DNA of 64,000 bases from Prostheceraeus crozeri (Eukaryota; Platyhelminthes; Polycladida; Euryleptidae), in contig CAJQUW010001682.1 of assembly GCA_907163375.1 (NCBI GenBank), positions 1 through 64,000 of the forward strand, given 5' to 3'. The position numbers and the translations under genes were made by a program. Below are positions 33,321-43,705 of this stretch, in pieces. Each line of letters starts with the position of its first letter. Positions within the stretch are counted from its first letter, which is position 1. The notes under the pieces are model-generated. The model was given only the letters and a program-made list of their open reading frames with translations, did no database searches and was not told where the DNA came from.

Positions 33321-34379
33321 AGAAGCTTTATTTAAAATATAAGGTCGTGAATTGGGATTGAAATTTTTTTTCTAATGTTTACAGGGATGAGAATTTTCTG
33401 CGGATTTGTATTAGCAATAACTCGGCTTTAAGCATTATTTTGTTGGCCTTTTTGGGCCTCCTTGAAATGTGATTCCGCCGGGACCACGTTCTCCACTTCT
33501 CAACCCTGTTTGGCAACAAGTCGCAAACTTTGAAAATAAGTCAGGTTCGAATGTTTCACTACATGGATGGTTTGGATGTGTAAGTAAACCATCTTACGGT
33601 ACGTTTTTATTTATTTCAGTAAAAGGAGAAATCATTTTAAATTAAATAGCAAATCATCGGACTTTCTGCTTTAACGGCATGTTGTCCGCCCTGGGAAAAT
33701 GTGTTGTCGATTAGTTCGTGCTGTTGTAAATTATTGGAATGATGAAATATAAAAATAGTTTAAATTAATTATCACCTTTTTTCATCTCACAATAAATGCT
33801 TATTCCTGTGTCACATACTTCTCAATTATATTAAATTCTATGTTTTCTAATCCTTCTCTATTGTGTGCCAATCATATTCAATGTTTTTTTTCATCAAAGA
33901 CTCGTGCGGAATCGTTGTCTCTCAAAAAGAAATATCATAAATGGAAACGGATGCCACCAAACCACAATCGATGGCAGAGAAACAATTACGACGGTTCTGT
34001 AGGCTGACATTTACTTATGAGGTGAGTTGTTAAAGTAATTTTTTGTGCGATTCTTTGTCACTGTCTCCGAATGTTTTGGTTTTAGCAGTATTGAGTTTTT
34101 CTGCTATTTATCGTTGGAGCATTTCGCAGCAGGATGACAACGATCAAAAGCTTTCAAAACGCAATTGGTCAACCAGTGAAGTTAACGTTAAGGTTACGAA
34201 AATATATATTGCTAGTCAATTGAAGTTACAGTGCCATAAAAAAATGGCCATTTGCAACGTTAAGCTAACCTTTTCTTTAACGTTAACCATAACTGGCAAC
34301 GAGTTAATGTTAATGTTTCGAAAAACTAACCAAACATCTGGACTAGGGTGTCTGGTCATCGCAAGATGTGATAGGCTTG

Positions 34380-34425
34380 GTGTGCCGTACTGATGAAGGG
34401 AGATACCCCAGAAACATGTTTACGA
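34380..34425 (+). ncRNA. Hammerhead ribozyme motif inside the 6.6-kb element
   Basis: CTGATGA at 34390-34396, a GGG-AGATA-CCC stem II, GAAA at 34411-34414, then CATG as minimal stem III. CGTA directly before CTGATGA is complementary to TACG at about 34422-34425, giving a short stem I. All conserved core boxes are present. Confidence 0.55.
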
Positions 34426-34948
34426 CTCCCGTGATCGTTATAGAGCTCTACATGGTTTATGTTTTACATCATTGCTCACAGTTTGTCTGCGTTTTATTAT
34501 CTGAATTCGCTTATAATGTATTTTTGTTGGTTTCAGACATCAAAATTTAGGAGCAGAATATCCTAATGAACCTCATCTACGATAGTTTTGAATACCATTG
34601 GATATGATTGTTATTATCCATTGTATTCAAAATTTAAACTTGTTTGAGACACAATCAACCTGAATCCCGATGTCTACGTTTACAAAATTGACCTTCAGTG
34701 GACTAAATCTAGGTAAGTTTCATAATCTGAGTAGTTGTTATTGCTTATTACATGCGGTTAGGGAAAGGAAAGCCAAACGCAGATCTCGCGGACTGGATTC
34801 GGCCACCACAAATCGACCCGCTACATACGGTCAATACACTACGGGCCGAAGTCGACCAGCCGAACCTGGGCCGACTTAGGGGCGTCCGGACACGTCGCGT
34901 TCGGGCGACTTCGGCCCAAACTATGGCCGACTTTCCGTTTGCACAGGG

Positions 34949-36137
34949 TAATTTCCTGCCTGACTTGGTTGAATTGTTCCTTCTCTTTCGTCTTTCCAAA
35001 GTTGTCATAATTAGTGATATCGAAAAGGCATTTATGCAGATTCAAGTCAATGAACAGCAGAGAGACTATTTGCTTCTTATTTGGATTGATCTTTACGGCA
35101 TCGAGAAACTTCACAAGTTCAAGCGACTACCCTTTGGGTTAGGTCATCACCGTTTTTATTGAGCGCTACGTTGCATCATCATTTGGAAACGAAGGGTCCA
35201 GTCAACAGCAAATTGGCTCAATCCTTCTATGTCGATGATTTTTTCAGTGGCCCAGATTGTGATGCTACAGTGATCAGTGATGCTACAGAACTAGCTGTTA
35301 TGATTACAGCATTGTTGAAAGGGGCTGGCATGAATTTGCGTAAGTGGAATTCGAATGTAGATTCTGTGAAAGAGAAACTGAAAGACAGTGGACTAGAGAT
35401 CGATGATAAAACAGATGCATCTGTTCTTGGTTTGAGTTGGGATGCTAGTTCCGATAAGTTGTCAGTCCGATCATTTGAAGTCAATGATGGGATCGTTTCG
35501 ACAAAGAGACCATTTCAAAGTCTTTTGGCATGTGTTTTCGATCCACTAGGTCAGGTTGCTTCCTTTGTTACGTGGGGAAAGATTATTCTACAAAGGCTGT
35601 GGGAAAACGAGGTTGGATGGGATAATCCTTTACTAGGAAGCATCGAACAGCAAATACGCTCTTTCGAAGCCAAGATCCCTCTTTTCTCCAGTTTGGATTT
35701 GAATAGATACTTTCCGGGAATCAAACCTGATTCATCATTCCATGTTTTTTGTGACGCATCGTTAAAGGCTTATGGAGTAGTTGTGTTTTGTGTTGGTGAG
35801 ATTGCTGAATCAAACGTTGACGTTTATCGTGTGATAACCAGAAGTAGAGTTGCTCCTCTAAAGAAGATCACATCACTTTGCCACGATTGGAATTACTCGC
35901 GTGTTTGATAGGAAGTCGTCTACTGAACAAAGTATTGAAAGCTATCGGTAGATCTTTTTCATCTGAAACTTGTTTCTGTTGGACGGACTCATTGATTGCT
36001 GTGGTTGGATCAGAAATGATAAAAGCTGGAAACAGTTTGTGGCCCGCAGAGTTTCTGAAATTCGTTCATTGACAGATCGATCCAGTTGGTTTCATGTTGT
36101 CAGTCGTGAAGACCCAGCAGATGTGCTATCGCGAGGT
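34949..36137 (+). pseudogene. BEL reverse transcriptase core, RNase H and start of integrase region
   Basis: NFLPDLVELFLLFR and SDIEKAFMQIQV continue the RT from 28342. After a frameshift near 35130 come LSATLHHHLE and the catalytic SFYVDDFFSG (Y-V-D-D, about 35224-35253). RNase H starts with HVFCDASLKAYGVVVF (about 35738). A shift near 35880 precedes LPRLELLACLIGSRLL and FCWTDS. Another precedes FVARRVSEIRSLTD and DPADVLSRGTS (about 36110-36137), where BEL similarity stops. The RT active site is intact. Confidence 0.85.
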
Positions 36138-36565
36138 ACCTCTGATTGCATTCATTTTGGTATCGGGTGTCAATTTTATAAATTTCAAGTGAATTTCGGT
36201 AAAGTTTGCTTTATGTATTCGAATTATGCAACACTAATGTCATGTTCTCTTGCGTAACAATTCTACAGGGGTTAAAGGGTTCTTATTTCTTTAGAGGGTT
36301 GTTTGCAAAGCAAGAGATAAATATTGAATGAATATAATGAGAGCTATGTCTGCAATAAATCTCAATGCGTAACCCGTCTATTGCTGAATAAAGATAGTAG
36401 CATGCATTTTCATAAGGGAAAAGTAGAATATGGCATTGAAAAAATGTTTTAGGAGGTGAGAGGCTAGCCTTTTAAAAGGCGCATGCTTTATGATTTTTTA
36501 TTAGTTACGAATAGTGTCTTGCTCTAGGTGACTCAGCTCGCTTTAGGAGGTGCTGGTTTACAGTG
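36138..36565. mobile_element. Right end of a CACTG-terminated (CACTA-like) element
   Basis: 428 bp nearly identical to 55561-55993, the right end of the element at 52599. It ends GGTGCTGGTTTACAGTG with CTTTAGGAGGTG subterminal words. Only this end is present and it is fused to the truncated BEL element, so the left part has been deleted. Confidence 0.75.
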
Positions 36566-37232
36566 TATATACTCGTAATTCAAGAAGTAATAGGAAACGG
36601 AGCTTCAAAAAAAACATGCACAAATTTATGGCATGAAAACTATAAACTTTAAAAGTCGTTGGCTGCACGACATGTAGAATTATCATGAAAATAACTTTAA
36701 AAAGTTGCTACTCGTAGAAAATAAAGTCTAAATTTGAAATACACCATAAATCAATCCAATGCAAACTTTGAAAATTAACATGTATCCTAAATCATGACAA
36801 AGTATTGAAAATTGACAATGGTAGTGTGTTTTATGACGATTTCAGAAGAATACAATAATTTTTTCTCGGGTATAGAGAGGAATCCACAGCAGTGAGCCTG
36901 AACACGATCGCATTACCAACCACATGGTATCAACATTGCAAAACTTGAAATGAGATTAAATTGAAATCGATCATGGAGAATTCAGATGAATATCGGACAA
37001 ACAATTATCGATAGCATTGATTTCAACCCTCCTCATGCTGGTAGCAATGTGGTATCATTCATGATACAATATTATGAAAATTGTTTGATCCACAGCTATG
37101 TATGCTTTATTAGCATAGTACTTATGCGACTAGAAGAATGAGAAGCATCTGGTAGACACCATCCCGAGAAAAAAATACCTGACAAACTTACTAAGTTTGC
37201 TACACTGTACCGCATAAAAACTTGCCAAGTAC
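36566..37232. other. No gene seen
   Basis: AT-rich spacer between the CACTG-end and the 63-bp array. No frame or repeat supported. Confidence 0.4.
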
Positions 37233-37475
37233 CTATGTGGTTTTCTCTGATTACTTCGGTCTACCTATTAAGTTTGTCTGGACTATTTCGGATTCCCACT
37301 AGGTTTTCTCGGATTACTTCGGTCTACTTCATAGGTTCGCCTAGACTACTTAAGATTCCCACTAGGTTTTCTCTGATTAATTCGGTCTACTTACTAGGTT
37401 GCTCTGAGCTCTTTCGGATTCCCACTAGGTTTCCTCTGATTATTTCAGTCTTCCTCATATAGGTTCACCTGGAGC
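37233..37475. repeat. Tandem array of about 3.6 units of 63 bp
   Basis: ATTCCCACTAGGTTTTCTC starts units at 37292, 37355 and 37418, an exact 63-bp spacing; a diverged first unit precedes. Each unit holds TTCGGTCTAC. Because 63 is divisible by 3, one frame stays open and shows a 21-residue repeat, but I regard it as non-coding. It may be a subterminal array of the neighbouring CACTA element. Confidence 0.75.
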
Positions 37476-38290
37476 TCGACTGCAGTACTTGCGTCCAACT
37501 ATAAAGCAAAGACGCTAAAAGGTACCTACGATGCAGCACTTACAATTGCTGTTAATAGCCGTTCGCTTGCAGTTAAGCTAACAGTTATCACAGAAGACCA
37601 AATGAGTAAAAATCTTAAAAATGTCTTCTACAGTAGATACCAAATGCACAGAAACAAAAGAACTTCAGCAACATTTCAAGATTCATGTTATATCAATTAA
37701 AGAAACATGGTACATAAATTTCAAAACATCCAGAACAGTCTGATGGTACTAGTATTTCTCGCATAAAGTGAAGAAATTGACGTAACCCCAAGAAACACAG
37801 TGATGAAGTTGAAGCATTACATATTTTCTCAAATAGAATTCGTGGGTTGTGTAGATATTTGGATAAATTCAATTTACCTTTTCCTGTTTTACTTAACGTA
37901 AAACTCTACCTTCTTATCATTATCATAAATATTTCTCTCTTTTCATAGGAAAGGTACATGGTTCATCGTGCTGATGTTTACTATCACCTTAATTAATCAG
38001 CCAGTATTATCGCAATACTTGTAGTAACATTTTATTATTCAAGTGATAACAACCTGAATGAAATGTGACTTAAACCAAGCCACTGATTCACGATTCTATA
38101 TACGAACAGTATATAAACGCGGGCTGTATTATTTATTGTTCATGATAGGGATGAGGATTTTCTGCGAAGGCGATTTCTATATGAGAAAATATGGTGAACA
38201 ATGTTACATTAATCATGTTCAAATGTATTCAAAATCTTTACATCATAAGTTAAGTTCCGATACTTAAAAATGACAGCATGGTGAGAAAAT

Positions 38291-41200
38291 TCACTTGCTT
38301 GGACAGCAGACACATACCTCACCTTTACTGAGCATAAAAAATGGAGACTTATTCTCCAACGCATGTACGACATTTGAAGGTAAGTCACGGCAATCGAACA
38401 TTGTCATCAATGATTTTGTGCCATACAAACGACATGTCATAGAGAAGGAACTGCTTGAACAATAATTAATAGCCTTGATTTTCACAAACTTCTGACGACC
38501 AGACAAATAAGAAAAATAGGAGGCACATTTCAGTGTTTTTCCGTAGTCTGATGTGTGAAAGGTGAGAAAACTATTCTTGAAACGTTTGCAAGGAAGACTC
38601 TTGCCTACTACTGAAGGCATAGATTTGTCACACGTGCCAACGGATTGAGACTGAAAATTCAAATAGCGGTATACCATCGAAGTAGCTGAACCACGTGTAC
38701 CAGTCACGCTCTCTTTCAACTGCCGATTAAGATTCTCAAACGGCATCGCGGAAACTCTATGCAAAGGGCCAAATTTCCTAACCTGTTCAGGTAAGTGTTT
38801 TAAGCAATGTAATGTTATAGTTCTCACTGAATCACCAAAAATATGAACTACACGAAATTGAAATTCACGTATACAAATTTCTGCAGCTTGAACGTCAGTT
38901 TCTTTTATGTTCTCTTCATACAAGATATACACAGCCGTAGAAAGAATGTAATATAATACAAACAAATCTCTAGAGTTCTGACTCGGTGAATTCCGATAAA
39001 CACTCACCAAAACAAAAGGAGCAAAATATAGTAGAAAATGTCTATGCTCTTGAGCTTTCCAAAGAGAAAATTCGGTGAGAAAATGTCGTGGTTTCCTTCG
39101 AAAATAGTGAGGCACTTTGATTCTATCGATGATGATGGACAAAATTTCAAGATCGACTGATTTGCATTTCAGAATTGCATTCAACAAGGACTTATTAATA
39201 CCAAGATAGAGCAAGTGCATAGGATCAAAAGGCACTTGCTCAGGAATACGTAGCAAATCACTCAACTTGGTAGGACCTTTGATTCCAAAAGCCGGGTTAC
39301 CTGAAGTTGAAGCGATGTTCAAGTGATGCCGATATGTTTCTGAGGTTCGCAATGGATAGTCCTCCAATGTTGGAAAGATCACCTTTCGGCAGTCACTACT
39401 GTACTCTCCTTTAACTGTACACGTAGGACATCCATACCTGCAAGATGTAAATAGTATTATCAAAGCATTATGCAAGAACCATAGTACAAATGAAAATTTA
39501 CGCCATCTGTCTTAAATGTTATAAACCTGAAACCAACATGTCCATCTACATGCACACACCATCATTTAAAATTTGGAAAAAGGTCATTAAACTTGTGGAG
39601 ACTGTAAAGAATAAGGTCTAAACACATCCCTGTATTCGGGGTCTTTATCTACCAAAGTACGATGTTATTATTATCATACATGTATTTGTATTTGTAAAAG
39701 GCGCACAGTAACGCAGGGTTTCTGGGCGCCCTGTATAGTCTCCCCAACAAAGGGGTCTTCAAGAATCGGCGGAACTGAATCACTTTGAAATTGCCATCCC
39801 ACAGTTTAACTGTAAGGCAGCAGCATGATTGCAGACCCAACGTAAAGAAAAAACGTTAGCCCATGCAAGAGCGACTTCTTTGCGGATCACATATTAGGAT
39901 GTAGGAGGAACGAAAGCGATTGTCATGTTTGTCATGATGTGTAATAATCAATGTCACTATCTGTAATAATATCATTTCTGTTGTCACCGACCGGTCGTAT
40001 TATCCATGTTGCTTTGAATACAACCTTAAACGTAGTACCACACTTTTTATAGTACCATCTTCCATAGGAAATCCCTGATACCTATTTCTTGTGTCATTAT
40101 ATCAAAAATAATCTTTATCACTGTGGAAAATGATAGAAGCAAGGCAAGACACGGTGAGACATACCGGTAGGTAAAATAATGAAACACCTCAATGAGTAAT
40201 TAAATGCGGCCATGTCATTTTCTGGACTTTTTTGAGTCAGTTAGCTGAACAGTTTCAGTTATGAAAGGACACTTTACTCAACTCAACAGATGCACATCAA
40301 TAGCGGTACGGGCATTTAAAATGTAACTTACTTTGCAGTAGGATATTGAATGTTGCAGATGCTACTTCTCGCTGGCATGTCTGTGATGAGACATACGATA
40401 TCGCATGTATAATGACGCCCTTCAAAATCCACTCCAGAATTAATTTCAGCAACGATATATGGCAAAATCTCTGACCACACTGGTTGGAAACCATGATTAA
40501 ATTTTGTAGTAGTCGTCTGTGACTCGGCTTCAAATTCACAAGAGATACGATGATAGGCCACACATGCATACTTCGTGAACGGATAGGAGATATTCCATCT
40601 GTGTTTAACATGAAATATAGGACATTCGATTTCATTTGGGGGAAAAGATACCCATCTGAAATATCATTCATACCAGAATGTGCTTCCTGTTGATGGAATT
40701 GGAGAGCATACCGATATCTGAACAAAACCTTGGATATTATTTCTTTGAATGGGAGAATATGGCAAATTCCACCAGTAACAGGTACTGTAAATGGAAGATC
40801 ATCTGGCTTCAAAAAATCTTTGTAGTGAACGAGTGAAGGACACTTGTTTGGTAATGGGAGAACCGAGGCAAACGTCGTTAATATACGAGTATCTCTGACA
40901 CACGCATCCGATATCTTATGTTTACTCTGTATCATTGATATACGCCTACTCAAGTCATCAACAGAAATATTTGAGCCGGGATATAGTTCATCCTTTGGGT
41001 TGCTGCTACTGTTAGAGCTTGATTCTGTCCCTTCAGATTCCCATTCATGAAATGGTATAGGAGAGGAAGCGCGTTGAGGACGAAATTCAGAAATAATCTG
41101 TAAGGGAGATTAGCGTATATTAAGACTAGCCTTGTCGAAAATAGTTCAGTTTAATTAATGTGTACATCTAGATTTGAAGATGGCTATCTAGAGGAAATAC

Positions 41201-41899
41201 GGTATCTGAACAAGCATGTATGCAGCTTTCCGATCTTCTAATTTACGATGAATATAAAACCAACATTTCAACGACCTATTAAACTTAATCATCATTTGAT
41301 AAGCACAGAATTAAAAAAAACGTCAGCTTTGGCCTAAAAGTGTGTAGCTCCAGCACGATTACAAAGAACCGCAATGTACAGTTCTTCCAACGAATAATTC
41401 CTCGAGAACAAATTTAAGCATAATATTCGTTTTAACACTGAAAGGTATTGGCAGTTATGTAGCAAATTAAACATGAAAAACAATGTATCATCAACAGTAG
41501 AGCAGAACTAGCTCATCGTGAAATGGAAACTTTTCCTAGTGTTTTCATAACGTCATTTTTAAAATTTCGTAAATTCACTAGTCTTTAAAAATATTTTCTC
41601 AATTCGAAGACTCGCCATTGGTTTATTTGCAAAAAAAATATTAAAGCTAAATATTTTCGTTTAGTTTAATGTTTGAAGCAAGCATATTGAGTCAAAATAC
41701 TACGTGACTAAATGACATAGACCAAAATATATCTTTTAAATCTTACTTGTGAATAATCCTCAGTAGGCAATGACAATTCAACACTGGCACAGTCACCAAC
41801 ACCAGTTTCGGACGAATTACTTGATTCACATGAAGAAACCAATTCATAGTTCATAGGTTTCCTACGTCCTAAACGTATGTATTTCCTCTTCTTTAGCAT
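38291..41899 (-). CDS. CACTA (EnSpm) transposase gene, three exons, nearly intact
   Basis: Exon 1 41899-41747 starts M-L-K-K-R-K-Y, a basic start followed by a Ser/Glu-rich stretch, and ends CAA before GTAAGA. Exon 2 is 41097-40332 (TTACAG acceptor; donor AAA-GTAAGT). Exon 3 is 39437-38291 (CTTGCAG acceptor). Joined, the 2-3 boundary reads P-T-A-K-Y-G-C-P-T-C. Family blocks: YFMLNTDGISPIRSRSMHVW, DMPARSSICN, the Cys pair, FGIKGPTKLSDLLRIP, FDPMHLLYLGINK (D-x-x-H), RRKPRHFLTEFSLWKAQEHR, then H-x-L-K-H-L and FENLN. The only lesion seen is one frameshift in exon 2 near the N-L-K-P-S-H-R-R block (about 40.5 kb). About 690 residues, usual for the core. Element ends were not located. Confidence 0.8.
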
Positions 41900-42705
41900 A
41901 ATTCACTGAAAATCAAATAGAAAAATTCTCAACTTTAAGATGAAAAAGTTCAAAATACACGGGTTACATAAACTGCGGGGTACATGCATGCAGTATTCTT
42001 CAGTAGTTAAGATCCGCGACTATCATTACAAACTTCAGTCCGAAATTGCGGGAGTCATTAATAAACGACTTTTATTCGGAAAAATAAGACTATTTAAATT
42101 GAAGTATGGTACAAGAAAAGCGAAAAGGATTAAATGATTTGAAGTGGGCACATAAACTAAAATAGATATTTTAAGTCTCTCAAACGCAACTATCCCTTAC
42201 GTTATCCTCCAATGAGTCCCATAGCGACTCTATCGTTGACTTAGATTAACTGAAGCGCTGTTAAAAGCTTTCAGGATCTACACTTTTAAAAAGGTTTGAA
42301 TGAATGCCAAACTTAAGGAAGTGAAATTGTGGTAGAAAGGGACTACAATTCGCCTTATTGAAAACAGTTTTACAAAGTCAGGATAAGTCAACATTGCGTT
42401 GTGTAAATCATTCTATTTATGATAAGTCATGGACAAGTATACATTGCTGTTCGATACATCAAAATTCAAATTTCTCAGTCATAAGGATCACAGACATCAG
42501 TTCACTCAATAACTAAAGACATCTGAATGACCCATTACAACGGTGAAGCACATAGCGTGCATGTGTACATGTAGTAACATAGAATCTTGAAAGTCAGTAG
42601 ATGATCAGTCACTTTGATCAACGAACTATGACTGAATCATAGACATGCATACTCGCATCACACTGATACTACTCATCTCATCATACTCGTTTTCAACACG
42701 CCTTA
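41900..42705. other. No gene seen
   Basis: Upstream region of the CACTA gene on the minus strand and leader of the Penelope fragment on the plus strand. A short frame at 41940-42137 is unlike any family I know. Confidence 0.4.
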
Positions 42706-43705
42706 GTGCGATTTACGGAAATTTTCTGTACATCAGTCAAAAACTTTGCTGGGTATGGGAATTTATCTATAAACTTCTATAAGAAATACATGGAGTGGCA
42801 GCATCTGAATGGCATGGACATAGAGGTCTGTCAATTTCTTACAGGTTGGTCCTTACGTGTAGTTTATCAAAAAATCGAAGAGTTGCAGGAAGATTGAAAT
42901 CCAAATTCCTTAATCGCACACAGTAATCGACACAAGATCAATGTCAAAATGGGTAAAAATCTGAAAGAATTGCAGAATGACGTCATAATTACGCCAGTTG
43001 ATAAAGCATCTAATAATTATGCCTTCATTTGCAAAAAGTTTTATCTCCAAATTCTCTTAGCCGAGTTGGGAATTGATATTTCCACGTCGAACATATCGGG
43101 TAATGATACCTATGGTCCAGAGCAAATTTTAGCGCAGAATGTAATTGAGCAACACACAACAATTATGAAAAGCGAGTTTAAACTATCTGTCTGTGAAAAA
43201 GACAGAAGATTACCAAAATTATATTGGATTCCAAAATTTCACAAAACTCCATGCAAATTTAGATTCATAGCAGGAGCACGACAATGCACATCAAAAAAGC
43301 TTTCCATCAAAGTAAATTCAGCCTTAAGTATTTTGCGTGACAATTTTCAGAGATATTGTATGGCAATTAAGAGAAACAGCGGTTTCGATTGCTTCTGGAG
43401 TATAAAGTCCACACAAGAATTTCTACACAGATTAAATTCGACACAATGTTCATTCATTGCAAGTTTTCGATTTTTCAACCTTATATACGAATCTTGATCA
43501 AAAATTGATTGAAGATCACATATTCGCTATTATGGATTTGGTGTTTAATTCCTCAAATAGAAAATTTATTTGCATTGGATATGATAAGTCCTTTTCCTCA
43601 ATGAAAAAATATAATGGTTATCACTGTTTTGATAAACAGAAGTTAAAAGAAGCCATACATTTCCGATTATCACAGACCTACGTCACTAAATATCATGAAA
43701 TCTAG
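42706..43705 (+). pseudogene. Penelope-like reverse transcriptase fragment, third family
   Basis: The N-terminal piece 42706-42897 has a basic, aromatic-rich start. The frame 42949-43497 carries IITPVDKASNNYAFICKKFY, LPKLYWIPKFHKTPCKFRFI, a C-T-S-K-K-L-S segment and a W-S-I-K-S segment. A frame change at about 43460 leads to VFDFSTLYTNLDQKLI. This is the fingers and first palm region of Penelope-like RTs of the type with F-D-F-S-T-L-Y-T. The catalytic Y-x-D-D block and GIY-YIG are absent, so the element is 3' truncated. It is clearly different from the RT at 11.4-12.7 kb. Confidence 0.75.

Larger units (their letters stand above)
28343..34948. mobile_element. 6.6-kb non-autonomous DNA element, TA target duplication, CCCTGTGC termini
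   Basis: The first 13 bp, CCCTGTGCAAACG, are repeated inverted at the right end. TA flanks both sides (28341-28342 and 34949-34950). Excision with one TA gives BEL codons G-P-N-F in frame. Subterminal sequence is rich in GTCGG, CCGAC and CGGCC words at both ends. No transposase frame is visible inside. TA duplication fits Tc1/mariner-type integration, but the termini match no family I can name. It carries a hAT-type insert and a hammerhead motif. Confidence 0.8.
18640..36137 (+). mobile_element. BEL/Pao LTR retrotransposon, split by two nested DNA elements, 3' truncated
   Basis: Segments 18640-20118, 27047-28342 and 34949-36137 form one element in the order LTR end, primer site, Gag (DUF1759-like), zinc knuckles, protease, RT, RNase H and start of the integrase linker. 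A 6928-bp CACTA element and a 6606-bp TA-duplicating element interrupt it. At both junctions the BEL codons join in frame after removing the insert and one copy of its target duplication. The integrase and the 3' LTR are missing. The 5' boundary is uncertain because there is no second LTR to compare. Confidence 0.85.

Noticed and set aside
34752-34948. Frames of 67-91 codons rich in Arg/Pro on both strands
   Set aside because: GTCGG/CGGCC-rich subterminal sequence of the 6.6-kb element, not protein-coding.
37235-37462. 75-codon open frame with repeated peptide
   Set aside because: Produced by a 63-bp tandem repeat; open only because the unit is divisible by 3.
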